Part shown: one piece after another, positions 1 through 11,319 of the stretch
Position numbering within the stretch: position 1 is the stretch's first letter
Layout: every line of letters begins with the position of its first letter
NCBI GenBank assembly: GCA_029204225.1
Contig: CM055101.1
Span: 2,534,528-2,598,527, forward strand
Direction of reading: 5' to 3'
Source of the DNA: Diphasiastrum complanatum
Lineage: Eukaryota; Streptophyta; Lycopodiopsida; Lycopodiales; Lycopodiaceae
Length of the DNA: 64,000 nucleotides
Notes under the pieces: generated by a model
What the model saw: the letters and a program-made list of their open reading frames with translations, nothing else
Databases searched by the model: none
Told to the model about the DNA's origin: nothing
Program-made: the position numbers and the translations under genes

Positions 1-640
1 CCAAACTCGACAAACTCAAATTTTTATTTCAAGTCTATATATCATCATTACTCTATATGTTGATGATACTTTACTATTCAGCAATAATTTGAATTTGTTG
101 AAGGATACCAAATGCATGGTAGCACAAGAATACAAGATAACAGATATGGGCCATGCATACTACTGTCTCGAAATTCAGATTTTCGAATTTGACACCACTC
201 GACCCTGGTTTGAAGCTGTCAAAGGAGCAATGTCCAAAATCCGAGTCAGAGAATAAGGAAATGAAGAAGTATTCATTTCACTCCATAATCAGTTCATTGA
301 TGTATGTTATCTCTACACTTGACCCGACCTTGTTTACTCAATCAGCTCCCTCAGCCAATTTCTTTCAAATCTAGGTCCTGTCCATTGGAAGACTCTCATG
401 AAAGTCATGAAGTATGTGCCAAGCTACAAAACAGCTTGGCATTTGTTATGCAGATAGCCAATCTGCCAACATTCTAGAAGGCTATACAAATACAGACTGG
501 GCAAGAGATTTCGATACCAGAAAATTGACATCTGGGTATGACAACCAAAAATAAATCTCAATAGCATTATCCTCCACACAATCTGAATCTTCGCAGACTC
601 CACTGAGGTCTTAGAATATTGTGACGAAGGTCCCTGCAAA
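1..640 (+). pseudogene. Decayed Copia reverse transcriptase and RNase H fragment
   Basis: The + strand reads as the C-terminal half of a Ty1/Copia polyprotein. The RT catalytic motif is visible as YVDDTLLFSNN near 58-90, followed by ITDMGHAYYCLEIQ. A GPVHWKTLMKVMKYV segment near 375-410 and a GYTNTDWARDFDTRKLTSGY segment near 480-540 match the RNase H part of Copia polyproteins. The pieces lie in more than one frame with stops between them, so no intact protein is made. The element continues to the left of the window. The identification rests on family motifs; subfamily is not determined. Confidence 0.85.
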
Positions 641-1082
641 ATTTTGGTTGGAACTGAACTAGGAAAAGTGGACTTCTCCTAATACGCACTCTAATTTCTA
701 CTATATAAGGGAGAAATTGCAGTCATTTGGCACTTCATTCAGCGAAGCCCTGCCCAAAAATTCCAACGAATTTTCAAAGTTATCAGATTGTGAGCAAACT
801 TCTCACTAGCCCTCATCTACTATCACATCCACCTTCTACACACTCAGTTCTACTATTTTCACTTTCGTTCTTACAATTTCCACATTTTCGCAATTTTTTA
901 AGCCTTTTCTCATTTTTGAAGCCTTTTTCACCTTTTTAGCGACTTTTCACCTTTTCACATTTCCATTGATAACAATCTTTACCATCCATCTAACATCATG
1001 ACTTCTTCTTCCTCTACTGACAATACTGGCACAAAAAAGGTCATCTAATGGGAGATACCTTCTGCCACTCAGATCTGGGCCC
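641..1082. other. Spacer between Copia remnants with a TATA-like box
   Basis: No supportable gene. A TATA-box sequence (ctatataagg, 701-710) followed by a T/C-rich stretch is typical of an LTR promoter. The region may be the 3' LTR of the Copia fragment on its left, but I found no second copy in the window to prove it. A short open run starting with ATG near 998 ends in a stop after about 16 codons. Confidence 0.4.
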
Positions 1083-1736
1083 TGTGAAAAAAGTGGATCT
1101 TGAATGGATCCAAACTCCCAAAATACTTGGCTAAGATCTTTGCACAACAACCTACAAAAGCTAGGAATGGCAAAGCATCCTAATGCTACCTTTGATACAC
1201 ATAAACTTGACAAAGCATTCAAGAGACAAAAGAAGCTAATAAAAGGTACTGATGGCAGCCAAAAACAATAGCATACCAGCCCTACAACATCAGCCTACCA
1301 CTTTTGGAAAGCTCTTAAGATCATACACAAAAGCTTGAAGACAATACACAAAGCAATGCTCTCAATGGAGGAAGAAACTGTGACAATGATCTATTGATCT
1401 CTCTCAACAATACGATAAGTTTCTCCAACCTGTTCTCCACGAATTTCAGCCTAATATAGGTGAGAGAGATGACTCTCTCTCCTCTCTCTAGAACTTAGGA
1501 CCCAAATTTAGGGCACCAATAGCCTAAAATAGCCAATTTTGGCCTATATGTCCAAATAACATGATTTTGGTGTCATTTCAAATGTCTCGAAGTTTGAGAC
1601 TTCTTCAACATGAAATATATACTAAAATAAGATTATCTAGGTCTCTTTTACACTTGTGAAATTTTAGATCCAAAACTATGTACAAAAATTGCCAAATTTA
1701 GGCCTCAAACTAGCTAGGAAATGTTGACAATTTTCA
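1083..1736 (-). repeat. Putative 3' LTR of a minus-strand Copia element
   Basis: On the + strand the segment starts tgtgaaaaaagtggatcttg and ends ttgacaattttca. That is the same end pattern as the well-defined Copia LTR at 46825-47525 (tgtgaaagtac to ttcttcaca). The first 33 bases recur at 5531, directly next to a primer binding site, which supports the LTR reading. Read on the - strand, a purine-rich tract (gaagagggagttt) lies just before the LTR start, as expected for a polypurine tract. The right-hand LTR is truncated, so the full length of about 654 bp is inferred from ends only. Confidence 0.6.
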
Positions 1737-1739
1737 AAC

Positions 1740-3300
1740 TCCCTCTTCAACTTAACTTGCTAGTTTTACAACACTACTTTGCTCCAACCTAAGAATGATC
1801 TCCATCATGATAATAGATCTCTTCTCAAGTGCTCTAATATGTACAATATGAAGTACAACATAATTGATATAGATAATAGTATCCATATAGGATGCTTCAC
1901 TATTTCTTACATCAATTTTACATCGAATGGTGAACATGATACATGTAAAAGAACATAGAATCATAATGAAAGGACTCCTCCATGTATCCACCTTTGAATT
2001 CATTATAAAACAGCATCAAACAAGTTGTAATTGAAAGTAACTAAGAAGTGTTTGCATGCCTCCTCCACATTCCACTATGCCCATAGTGAATGCACCATGT
2101 ATCTCCATGAATGAAATTCCATCACCACCTTGCCTTTGTAGATCTCCAATCCATGAAAGCCCTTGAGTGAATGAATGCCAAAATGATGTGTTCTTTGTTC
2201 CATTTGAATGAGAAGAACCTAAACTTGAAATACTTGAAGTATCTCCACAAGATTTGCATACAACCCTTGATCCTACATTGTCAACAATTTGCCAATTTGC
2301 CAACACTAGGATGCTAGACCTTGAACTTTGCTCAAAAGTAAATATATTGACCATTTCAATATCTTTCAAGATTTGAATGAATGCATGTACTTGATCATAA
2401 GAACCAGCAATGATAACTATTCCATCTCCAAGATCCAAAGGATGCAACACTATGGAACTAGTTTCATTGAATTTTGACAATTCCAACACATTGACATGAC
2501 AATGTTCATACATGAGATTAAATAGATAAGGTAGAGTAAAAAGACACTTCCTTGCTGCTCCAAGAACCTTACTTAAACATTCAAGAGCCTATAAAAACAT
2601 ATCCAAAATGCTTTGCCCATGTGGCTCCCTTTTGATGCTTTTGACTAGCTTCCAATTGCTACTTGCCTCTTGGTGTTGATGAAGCAATTCAAGATCAACA
2701 TCTTGATCTTCCAATAAAACATCAAGGACTTTGCATTTATAAAAATCTTCAGATCTGAACCTCTGAAGATACTCCCTCTCAAACACATGATTAACATCCC
2801 ACAATATCTCATCATTGCTTGATTTCAACCTTTCACTATAGTTATTGAAAACAATGTCACCATCATAAACCAAAAGATAGATTTCTACAATTCTATCCAA
2901 CATGAAGTAGAGTAGATGAAGCTGAGTATCAGACCTAATCAAACCAGCCCATTTGAGCTCAAACCAAACCTTAATGAGCTCACCAATGAGATCTTCCTTT
3001 CCTTGGAGAAATTGCCACTTGAGTTGCTCCATGTAGTCTTCTTCATCCAACCCTTTGCCATCTTGATCATGCATGAACACTCCACCACAATCATAGCAAC
3101 CTTTGAGTTGATGAAGAGATGTAAGATCCATGCCTTGAATCTTCCCAAGAGTCACTCTTCCTTTGCCCTTTCCTTCACAAGACTCCCTCTTAATGATCAC
3201 ACCACAAAAGCTAGCAATCTCCCTCTTGATAGTTGCATCATAAGAAATGGAAGAATCTCAAACATTAGAAGCCATGAAAAGAATACATAGTTCCTTCAAC
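1740..3300 (-). pseudogene. Decayed Copia pol region (RT/RNase H echoes)
   Basis: This lies between gag-protease (3460-4400) and the 3' LTR of the same - strand element. Frames of 83, 165 and 203 codons remain open but are highly diverged. Weak matches to Copia order are visible: GIVIIAGSYDQVHAFIQIL (about 2425-2370) resembles the segment after the RT YVDD box. GDLQRQGGDGISF (about 2150) resembles the RNase H AGDLDRRKSTSGY segment. CKIDVRN (about 1918) followed by VVKLAS resembles the polyprotein end. Catalytic residues are not preserved. I am confident of the position within the element and only moderately confident of the domain calls. Confidence 0.55.
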
Positions 3301-3459
3301 ATAAGAATGATTGAAGTACTTTTTCTTGTCAAACCTGGACTTCTATAGGTAATGATAATGAACCCTCACTATCATTCACAAAAGCATCATTCAAAGTACA
3401 TCCTACTTTGAACACTTCACATTCATCTCTCCCTTTTGACTTGAGAACACCATCAAGCC

Positions 3460-4400
3460 TTACATTCCTATTAAACCATCAAGCCTTACATTCCTATTAG
3501 TAGAAAGGCAAATAGGAATTGAGCCAATACCTTTGATCATACACTCACCACCATTTGGCATGTGAACGACTTTCTTGGTTCCAACATAAGAGATCAAAGA
3601 AGTAAAGAACTCCTTGTGACTAGTCATGTGTATCCACCATGAATCCTTGTCACTTCCACTTGACATTAGACTTGAAGAACACATGATGAGAGAATCACAA
3701 GAATCTAGATCCTCATTAGAAGTACAAAAGTTTTTTTGCTTGCTACCTTCATTACTTTGCTTAGAAGAAGTAGAGGAGGAGGAGGAAGAGTGATCATCAT
3801 GATCCGAATTACCACCTTTGGACCATTTCCCTTTGCCTTTACCTTTGCCTTTGACTTTGACTTTTGTGAAGAAAGCCTCTTCACCTCCACCTTGCAAGGA
3901 TGCACCATCAAGCTTTGATTTCAATCTATGTTCTTCAGCCAATAAGATTTCTTGCAAGTCAACCACACTTGGCAAGACTCTTTGAATGGCAAAACTTTGC
4001 ACAAGGTTAGCATGTTCATCTAGCAAACCACTCAACATAACCTGGAATCTCTTTGCCTACTAGAAAATATTTGCCTCCTTAGGGTCAATGCCCTAGATGT
4101 GGACTTTGATTCAAAGAGCTTCTTCAGGGCATTCCATGCCTCACTTGCACTTTGACACTTACCAACTTCCTTGTGAAGCTCATTGGTAACATTCATTTTA
4201 ATTATATGAAGAGCCCTTTTGGCCTTCTTATCAAACCTTTGTTGCTCTTGAACTATGGGTGGTCTCTCTTCAGTTCCTGCAGCTATGTCCATGAGTTCAT
4301 TCAACTCAAGTAAGGATTCCATCCTCACTTTCCAGGTAGAGTAGTTTGATGAACTCAACCTATCATTAGTTTCTAACATGATCCCACCATTGGAAGCCAT
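3460..4400 (-). pseudogene. Copia gag (UBN2-type) and protease start, decayed
   Basis: The first 122 codons (4400 down to 4035) begin MASNGGIMLETNDRLSSSNY and include YSTWKVRMESLLELNELMD and CQSASEAWNALKKLFESKST, the usual Copia gag fold. After a frame break the sequence continues as HANLVQSFAIQRVLPSVVDL, a lysine/serine-rich linker, and DSWWIHMTSHKEFF. Intact relatives have DSGASSH in that last place, so the protease aspartate is lost. No CCHC zinc knuckle is readable in the linker, unlike in the related element at 49.1 kb. Gag would coat element RNA in cytoplasmic particles. This copy is not functional. Confidence 0.8.
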
Positions 4401-5518
4401 GGATATAATGATTCTTTAACTTTTAGGCTCTGTCCTAATACACCTAACACTCATTTTCCTCTCAACAAATGATGGATAAGGAGATCTCAGAAGATCTAGG
4501 AGCCTAAAACACTTCTATCTTGAACCTAGCTAGTTTCCAAGCATAGAAAGGAAGTTTGAAACACATGCAACACTTTGCACACACTAAGAATGGATTACAA
4601 ACTCAAACCAACCTGAACACACTCTTAAGCTCCCAAACTTTCCAGCAAGTGACCGAATCAAGTTATGATCTGAAGAGTTACTTGCATTCTTAGAAAATAC
4701 ACAAGACTAGGCTGCCAAAAATACCTAGAGTTGAACAAACTTGATCAACACACTAAGATATTGATTCAACCTGTAAAACCACATGTAAACCACACTTCTA
4801 AAAGTTTATAAACTCTAGCAAATATAAATACAAGCTTTAGAGGTGAATGAAAGAGCACACTTAGTGAATCACAAGACTAGCTTCACTAGCTTGTCAAATC
4901 TTGGTGTTTAGAAGTAGATCTAAGATCACTTCACATGAGAATGTTCCTCAACCTTTTAAGAACCTGAAAACACATTTGCATAATGGTTAAAACCTTCCAG
5001 CAAATTCTCCAATCAAATTACATAAGGAGAGTTACTTACATGCTCAACAAAGTACACCAAAATTTATGCAAAAGATTGTTGACAATCTATTCACCCAAAA
5101 GAGGATCTTTCATCCAAGTGGGAGCTTTGCTCAGCCTTTTGGAGAAATACAAAATCACTCAAAGAGTATTTGTCATCCACTTAAGGAGAAGGTTCATCCA
5201 CTTAAGGAGAGTGTTCATCCACAAAGGAGCGTGTTCATCCACATAGGTGGAGATTGTCAACAATACATTGAACAAAACATTGTTAGTATTGAATATGCAC
5301 AAGCCTCACAATCAACAAATGATTAGGTGTTATGATCTGGTCCAAAATAGCTTCTTCTCAGCCTCTGATCTTCAATAGACCTAAAATATGCTTTTGATTC
5401 ACAAGTTCAACTCACAAAACAAAGGTTAGTAAGATTCAATGCATAATCATGCTAGAACTTGATCAAACATCCAAATATCACCGTAAATGAAAATCTTACA
5501 AAAAATAGTAGCAAACTA
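4401..5518 (-). other. Untranslated leader of the minus-strand Copia element
   Basis: About 1.1 kb between the primer binding site and the gag start, with no supportable gene. It contains a small tandem repeat at 5171-5250: four imperfect copies of a roughly 20-base unit of the form gttcatccacttaaggaga. The leader is longer than that of the related element at 47-51 kb (about 0.8 kb). Confidence 0.5.
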
Positions 5519-5563
5519 GCTCTGATACCATTTAAAAAAAGTGGATCTTGAACGGATCCAGAA
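5519..5563 (-). promoter_or_regulatory. Initiator-tRNA-Met primer binding site and LTR stub
   Basis: The + strand has gctctgatacca at 5519-5530. Its complement TGGTATCAGAGC pairs with the 3' end of plant initiator tRNA-Met and is the classic Copia primer binding site. It is followed by about 33 bases matching the start of the LTR at 1083, after which the LTR is cut off by another Copia fragment in the opposite orientation. Confidence 0.75.
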
Positions 5564-6600
5564 GAAAAGCCTCCAGAGGGAGACCCAAGGAGAGCTGAAT
5601 GGTTTAGAAAGGATGAACTCACAATGGCGATCATCATATCATCCATAAACGAAAAAAATCTCATGCAGAATTGAAGACTGTGAAAGCAGCCATGAAGCGT
5701 GGGAGGAACTACAATAGAAGTACGAAGTGAGGACAGTCACTTTGGTGATGCATCTTGACAATCAGCTATAGAGCCTACGATGGGATGGCAACGAGCTGAA
5801 TCAGCATGTTGAAAAGGTCATAATGATCTTTGCTCAACTTTCTACAATTGGACAAGAGCACCAGATCCCAGCACCTCAGCAACTGATGTACTTCATGAAA
5901 TCTCTACCTTCTTCCTACCAACCCCTGAGAATGCTCATCCTGAGCTTGCTTGAGATGACATTCAACAGAGCAGTCAGTCTTGTCGCAGATAAAAGACTGA
6001 TGAGAGACGAAGGAGAGACAAGCAATGACTAGGAGAAGGCCCTTTTCACAAGGGGAAAGAAAAAATACAAAAACAAACCCAGATTAGACAAGGCTCAATG
6101 AAAGCCATCAACGAGAGGGAATAACAACAACAAAGAAATTTCTACTTGTGATCACTGTCACAAGCTGGGACACTGAGCCGACAGATGCTGGTTCAACCTA
6201 ACGATACCTTGCATGCACTACAAGAAGAAGGACATTCTACATATGAATGCTATCACAACCTAAAAGGGAAGCACAAAGCTGAGAAAACAAATGTTGCAGA
6301 GTCATTGAAGAATGCTAAGAAGGGTGACAATGCCTTCACGATCATCGATGAAACATCAACCAGCTACATTGAGCACGACTACAACATAATCATGGACTCA
6401 GGTGCTACATCGCACATCATGTGCAACAAAAATGTCTTGATCAATTACAAGACGCTCGACAATGCAAGAGCAATGATACCAGGTCATGGAAGCATACACG
6501 ATGTCGACGGCATCGGCACTCTACATCTATGTATATTGTCCGGATACTGTCCGTATACTGCAAGAATCGAACAAAAATCAAGTAAACTGCTGATTGTCGG
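5564..6600 (+). pseudogene. Copia gag-protease fragment
   Basis: The + strand carries part of a gag domain (IPAPQQLMYFMKSLPSSYQP, near 5865-5925). Two zinc knuckles follow: CDHCHKLGH near 6151, with a stop inside it, and a second centred on HYKKKDILHMNAIT, best read as HCKKKGHSTYEC across frames near 6217-6250. The protease motif IIMDSGATSHIM is intact at about 6389-6424. The reading then runs into an LTR of a different element near 6600, so integrase and RT are absent. Several stops and frame changes make it non-coding. Gag packages the RNA and the Asp-Ser-Gly protease would cleave the polyprotein in an intact copy. Confidence 0.8.
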
Positions 6601-6606
6601 ATCGAG

Positions 6607-7345
6607 TGTTGGAGAGTTTGTGGATCCCAAGGCAATCCTAACCCTGATTAATAAGTGAGAGGGATTTGGCACCTGCTTGAGTAAGTCCAACCCAATGATC
6701 ACATAGTTATTTGATTAGTTACAAGTTAATAAAAGGACTTGAGGCCTTTCTTGTGGGACTTTTAATGTCGCAGGGCCTAAATGTCAAGTTAGTGAATAAA
6801 GTTGGGTTTTCCCCCAATTTGGATGGTTCCCACTCTTTTTCAAATTTGAATAATTAGGGAGGTAGAAATGGACCAATAGGATTCAGAGGCCAGGGTCCTC
6901 CTCTCTTTATAAAAAGAGACCAACTCGAGTTCCTACACGTGTTCATTTTCTCATTTCAATAAAGCAAAGTGGTTCTCTTCAGAAATGGATTGATGAATGT
7001 CCGTGCTCTCTATTACTTTTCCTCCATCTCTCATGCTTTATTTGGATTTTGCTAATTGTTGGATTTGATTGTTATTGGGATTGCATGTTATTATACTTTT
7101 ATAGAGAGAAAGGGAGAGAGAGAGAGAGAAAGAGTAAGCTATCTTTGTTGTGGATGCATAGTGTTAATAGATCATAGGGTTAATGGATGTTAGAGTTAGA
7201 TGTGAATCCTCCATTCATGTTGAAATCTGAACTATACTATCGCTCTCATGGGAACGAATCTATGCGTGACAACTAACTTCGTCTTTTTGATGCTAGATTG
7301 ATTAGATCTTGGATTCAGGTTAGGCAAGGAAAGAAACCCACTACA
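6607..7345 (+). repeat. LTR of a Gypsy-type element
   Basis: Begins tgttggagag and ends ctaca, immediately followed by a tRNA-Asp-like primer site. The middle resembles the LTRs at 15007 and 17164 (gtaagtccaacccaatgatc against gtaagcccaacccaatcagc, then aaaaggacttgaggcc against aaaagacttggggcc). A TATA-like tttataaaaag lies near 6905-6916 and a GA-rich stretch at 7102-7132. The start is chosen from the family terminus TGTTGG and could be off by some tens of bases. Confidence 0.65.
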
Positions 7346-7348
7346 ATT

Positions 7349-7367
7349 TTGGGGCCGTTTCCAGGGA
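7349..7367 (+). promoter_or_regulatory. tRNA-Asp-like primer binding site
   Basis: The sequence ttggggccgtttccaggga differs at a few positions from TGGCGCCGTTGCCGGGGA, the complement of the plant tRNA-Asp 3' end used by many Gypsy elements. Its place four bases after an LTR end supports the call. Confidence 0.65.
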
Positions 7368-8126
7368 GCTACGCCAATTTTTCAGTTTGCAGCATGTTTG
7401 TTGGATGGTTAGCTTGCATTAGGCATCTTGTCGTTGCATGAATAGTGTAGTTTGGGAGTGATTTTGCTTGATTTGAGTGGATTTGCTTGTTTGAAATCTA
7501 ATCTGATTGTAGAATAGGAAAAGCTATTCAGATCACCAATCTTAAGATCCATTTGGATCTGAGATATCAGAAAAAACAACAAAAATGGTCAAATCTACTA
7601 GACTTTGGTCAAAAAGAGGCAAAAATCATCATAAGAGCTGATATTTTTTTTTCCTTTTCAGGAAACCTTTGCCGAGTTGCAAACACCTTCGATTTTGATC
7701 ACATAACCTTCAGTTTGAAGGGCGAAGATTAATTCTTAGCAGATTTTCAGAAACATCAAAAAACCCGTCAAAAAAACCAAAAAATCACCAAATTTTTTAA
7801 AAATACAGAAAAAGAACCTTCTCCCAATTCACTGTGCATAGGTGTGATTCAGATCTATCTACTGCCATGTCAGCGAAGAATAATACCAAAAATAGAAGAG
7901 TTTTCAGAAGATCAGTTATCATACTGCCATAGTTTTGCCAAAAAAGTCATTTTTTTGCAAAAATACCAGTATTACTCTTGATCCTTCACCAAAATCTTTG
8001 TTGAGTTTTCAAAATATTCTATTTATAGTAAAATACTTTTTTTGAGTTCGACGAAGATTTTTCTTGTCTAGATCATAGAAAATCTTGATTTTTACCCTCT
8101 CCAAACTATGAAAACTATATCTTCTT
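7368..8126 (+). other. Gypsy leader region without recognised gene
   Basis: A-rich, low-complexity sequence after the primer site. It carries repeated short phrases built on ttcg/cgaag (for example gggcgaagatt, gacgaagattt) like the leaders at 13.0-13.8 kb and 55.9-56.6 kb. No open frame of note. Confidence 0.4.
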
Positions 8127-8780
8127 GTGTCAGAAATCTTCGTCAGGTTTACTCTAGTTTTATCTGTGTCAGATCTTGCATCTGAGAGTTCGACGACTAT
8201 TTATACAGATTGGAAAGTAAATTACTCTCAATATGTGAAAGAAATAAAGGAGCATAACCTGCTTAGATCCGTAAATCCTATCACCCGATCATATTATACA
8301 TACAATTATGTAGATATCGCTTCTCTTATCTCTTATGCCCTGCTATCCACTCAAAAATTGTATATAAAAAAAGAATTTCCAAATTGCACATATGAAGCCC
8401 TATCCCTAACAGTTCCTTCTGTTAAAATGTCAGAAATTCTGATTGAGGATAGTTGGTATGACCATCTTGTAAATAACACGCTAATTACCACACCACTTTG
8501 TCCACTCGAAAATCAAGGAATGAGTGGATATCCCCACCTGTCGCTGCAAGAAGATTATATGCAAATGAACAATTACTTTCTTGCCACACAAGGAAACATA
8601 GTGGAACAGGTCAATGAAAAAGCAGAGGCCAGAGCAAAAGTTATTTTCTTCAAGAAATCAACCGGCCAAAAAAGACAAAGAAGAATGTTTGCGAGCTGCT
8701 ACACAATTGAGGAAGGGGATATGTGGAGGCCTATAATTCCACATTATCCTATGGAATCGTTATATGATATAAAATTTTGA
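8127..8780 (+). CDS. Unrecognised 217-codon open frame inside Gypsy-flanked DNA
   Basis: I do not recognise this protein. The frame is open for 217 codons and ends at TGA 8778-8780. It opens at GTG rather than ATG and an in-frame stop lies just upstream (8109). It may therefore be the 3' exon of a spliced gene or the end of a longer broken frame. The product is tyrosine-, serine- and isoleucine-rich (for example ITRSYYTYNYVDIASLISYA). It has a basic patch KKSTGQKRQRRMF near residue 176 and ends PMESLYDIKF. I see no signal peptide, zinc knuckle, RT or integrase motif. It lies where some Gypsy elements (Ogre/Tat type) carry an extra frame before gag, so an element-borne ORF is one possibility. 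A captured host exon is another. Confidence 0.4.
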   Translation: MSEIFVRFTLVLSVSDLASESSTTIYTDWKVNYSQYVKEIKEHNLLRSVNPITRSYYTYNYVDIASLISYALLSTQKLYIKKEFPNCTYEALSLTVPSVKMSEILIEDSWYDHLVNNTLITTPLCPLENQGMSGYPHLSLQEDYMQMNNYFLATQGNIVEQVNEKAEARAKVIFFKKSTGQKRQRRMFASCYTIEEGDMWRPIIPHYPMESLYDIKF

Positions 8781-9730
8781 ATTTTTGTACATGTAAATAT
8801 GCTATAGAGCCTAAATTCATGTAAATTTGCATCTTGTAAATACATTGTAATTAATAGTGCACAACATTATAGAGCGACACTCCGAAGAGTTATGTAGTCG
8901 TTCCCAATCGGTACCCCAATGATTGGAGAGCGAAGCTCAGGCCGGTGTTCGTCGTTCCTATAAGGGCGACACTTCGTGCCATTGTACATATGCACACATT
9001 TGAGTATCAATAGAGAGAAGAGAGCCAATTTCTATAAGCTTGAGCATTCCTTTCCTTTTCCATCTCTTACAACATTACTTCTTATCAATTGAGCGAATAC
9101 ACTCTGAGATGAACTGTAACTGATTGTGATACTTGTCTGTCTGCGCCACACACCTTTCATCTTTTACTGAATTTCAACTACTCTAACTCGGATTTTCAAG
9201 CATCACTAGAGAGCGACAATTCTAACTGATGTGTGTAGGGAATTAGCCGAAGCTATCAAGCATAACCATAAGCAGAACTTCTTTCAATTCTAAATGAGCT
9301 GTGTGTTCAGATAATGAACTTGGTTGATGCTCTATTCTGTTTGCTTCTTGTGATAAGAACTAATTCTTTGTATTCAATTAAGAGAAATCATTAGCCAAAC
9401 TGATTCTATTTGATAAACCTATTTGCTAGTCGTTGTCTAATATGATTGCTTATTGTTATCCTAAGAGCCTGGAAGATAAAGTATCCTTTTAAATCACAGA
9501 CCTTGACCAAATCGTTTCAGCGTTGGTGTTATTGGATTCCAATTCACTCAATATCTTTGGATAATTAGTTATGGCATTGTAGTATTCATTGTGAATATTA
9601 CATATCACACTTCATTCACCTTCTTACATACACTTATCATACAAAAGAAGAGATTTTTCTCTCTCTTGGAAAATGATCAAACCTTTTATACTACTTAACT
9701 CACTGATTTTGTGGAAATCTATAATGACTA
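8781..9730. other. Non-coding, LTR-like or 3'-UTR-like sequence
   Basis: No supportable gene. After the stop of the orphan frame there is an AT-rich, UTR-like stretch. A segment with three gagcgac/gggcgacac phrases (8873-8970) follows, then ccattgtacatatgcac (about 8980), which echoes the post-TATA sequence of the LTR at 15.4 kb (cattgtacatatctt). It may be part of a diverged LTR. Confidence 0.3.
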
Positions 9731-9734
9731 GGCC

Positions 9735-10350
9735 ACCACATGAACATTAGCATCCACCATAGCTATAGCCTCCTCTGGCAGATCGCTCCGTCGGATCACC
9801 TGGTTGTAACATTGTTTCAACTAGTTTTTTTTGTTGGCAGGTGCCTTGGGTGGATCTATATTCAAACCTTTAGCCATTGTGGATTTTTATGGTGGCTGAG
9901 CAGGTACTTTCTTGATTCCATAACGATCTGGGTCCATATGTTGTAGGACCTGCTCATCAGTTAGCTCAGTCTCCTTGTTATAGGTAAAAGCATGTTGCCA
10001 AGGGACTAAATCATCGTCTATAGGGTTCTCAATAGCTTCCACTGACAGCCATGCTACATTGATCATGTTCACCCCAAAAGTGATTGGTGTGTCCGATGTA
10101 TAGCACTTGGGTGAAGATGTGCTAGGTTCTAGATCTAAATCTTGTTGACAAGCATGCCCAGCCATACAGTCAACAATTGCTAATGCGTCCGTCCATCTCA
10201 TGATATCTATTTCAAAATCGTAATGACCTCCCCTGGCTTACCTCGGGTGATCAATTGTATGATCATTGGTGGATGATCCGTCATTAGCTTTTGGTGTAAT
10301 TGGTTTCACCGCCCATGTGGTTGGATCAACCTTTACAGCCTGCTATCTGT
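9735..10350 (-). pseudogene. Gypsy protease-RT linker, minus strand
   Basis: The frame at 10201-9887 begins MRWTDALAIVDCMAGHACQQ and contains TPITFGVNMINVAWLS and ELTDEQVLQHMDPDRYGIKK. The same protein segment occurs on the + strand at 19993-20400, so it belongs to a repeat family. Its place, directly downstream of the retropepsin segment and ending where an RT would start, identifies it as the linker between protease and RT of a Gypsy polyprotein. The reading continues as NKKNQLKQ-like sequence to about 9735 and is then cut; no RT follows. Function of the linker itself is unknown. Confidence 0.7.
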
Positions 10351-10369
10351 TTTCGAAGGTGAGTTTTTC

Positions 10370-11010
10370 GGTTCCCCAATTGTGAACCACTTGCGCAGTC
10401 CTCAACCAGGATCTTTCTAGTAAAATGCGGTAGGCAGAAGGAGACTCTGGTATGTCCATCACCACGAAAGTGATCACAAACTGCATTCCTGCTATTTTTA
10501 CTGGGATGTCGTCAACTACACCTTTTGGTTTTACACATGATTGATCTACTAACTTGATCTACTAACTTGATGGCAAATTTCACTGGCTTCAATCCTTGCA
10601 AACCCCATTTCTGGGACAAAGTAGTGGAGATCAAATTTACACCTGATCTTCCATCTACTGTCGCTGCCTCATCCTCGAATCTCTTGTGCTTGATCGGCAG
10701 GGTGATGTTGTGCTCTTCTTCGCTTTCCCAAGCTGCCGCAATGTGGAGGACATTACTCATTTCTTCATAGCCCACACAATATATGGGCTTTAATGTTACT
10801 AGTTCCTCTTCAACTTTGGCCCATTTAGCCAAAAGGCTCTTGGCTTGTGGCACAATCCGCAGTAATTCTCCAAGGGATAAGTTGACAAGACTCGCTAGCA
10901 AACTTGTGAGCACCTTAGTGTGCGGATCTTTGGCCTCCACCATGTGGAAGGCTGGTTCATGATGATGCAGCCGATCGTTCTGATCAGTACGCAATGGTGA
11001 GCCCACTTGT
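10370..11010 (-). pseudogene. Gypsy retropepsin segment
   Basis: The 164-codon frame (11006-10512) carries ATVDGRSGVNLISTTLSQKW. This corresponds to the D-G-G-S-G-V-N active-site loop of Tat/Athila-type Gypsy proteases, with Gly changed to Arg beside the catalytic aspartate. The protease continues in another frame as FVVMDIPESPSAYRILLERS and WLRTAQVVHNWGTEKLTFE (about 10480-10360). The frame change and the altered loop indicate a dead copy. In an intact element this enzyme would process the gag-pol polyprotein inside virus-like particles. Confidence 0.75.
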
Positions 11011-11319
11011 GGTATCGGTTCTTCATCAGCAGGAGGTTCTGCAAGTACGTCTTTTAATTGTGCTTTTTCCTCTGCTTGCGCTCTCTATACCCAATGTCGT
11101 ATCTTGTGGTACTGTCTTCATTCTTCACTCACATTTGGATATGGTCCTGTTGTTGAGGTTTGATGTTGATGGGGGTGGTGAGGGAGCCACTTCCTCTCGC
11201 TTTTGTGCTCACATGACTGCTATCACTAGGGCATGAAAGTGTTGTTTTTCTGGTGGTGTCCCCGCTAGAACTACTGTCAGTTGTACTGCGATAAGATTTA
11301 GTGGTGCGCTCGTTCTAGG

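Noticed and set aside
5171-5250. Possible CRISPR-like spaced repeat
   Set aside because: Four imperfect head-to-tail copies without unique spacers in a retrotransposon leader of a plant genome.
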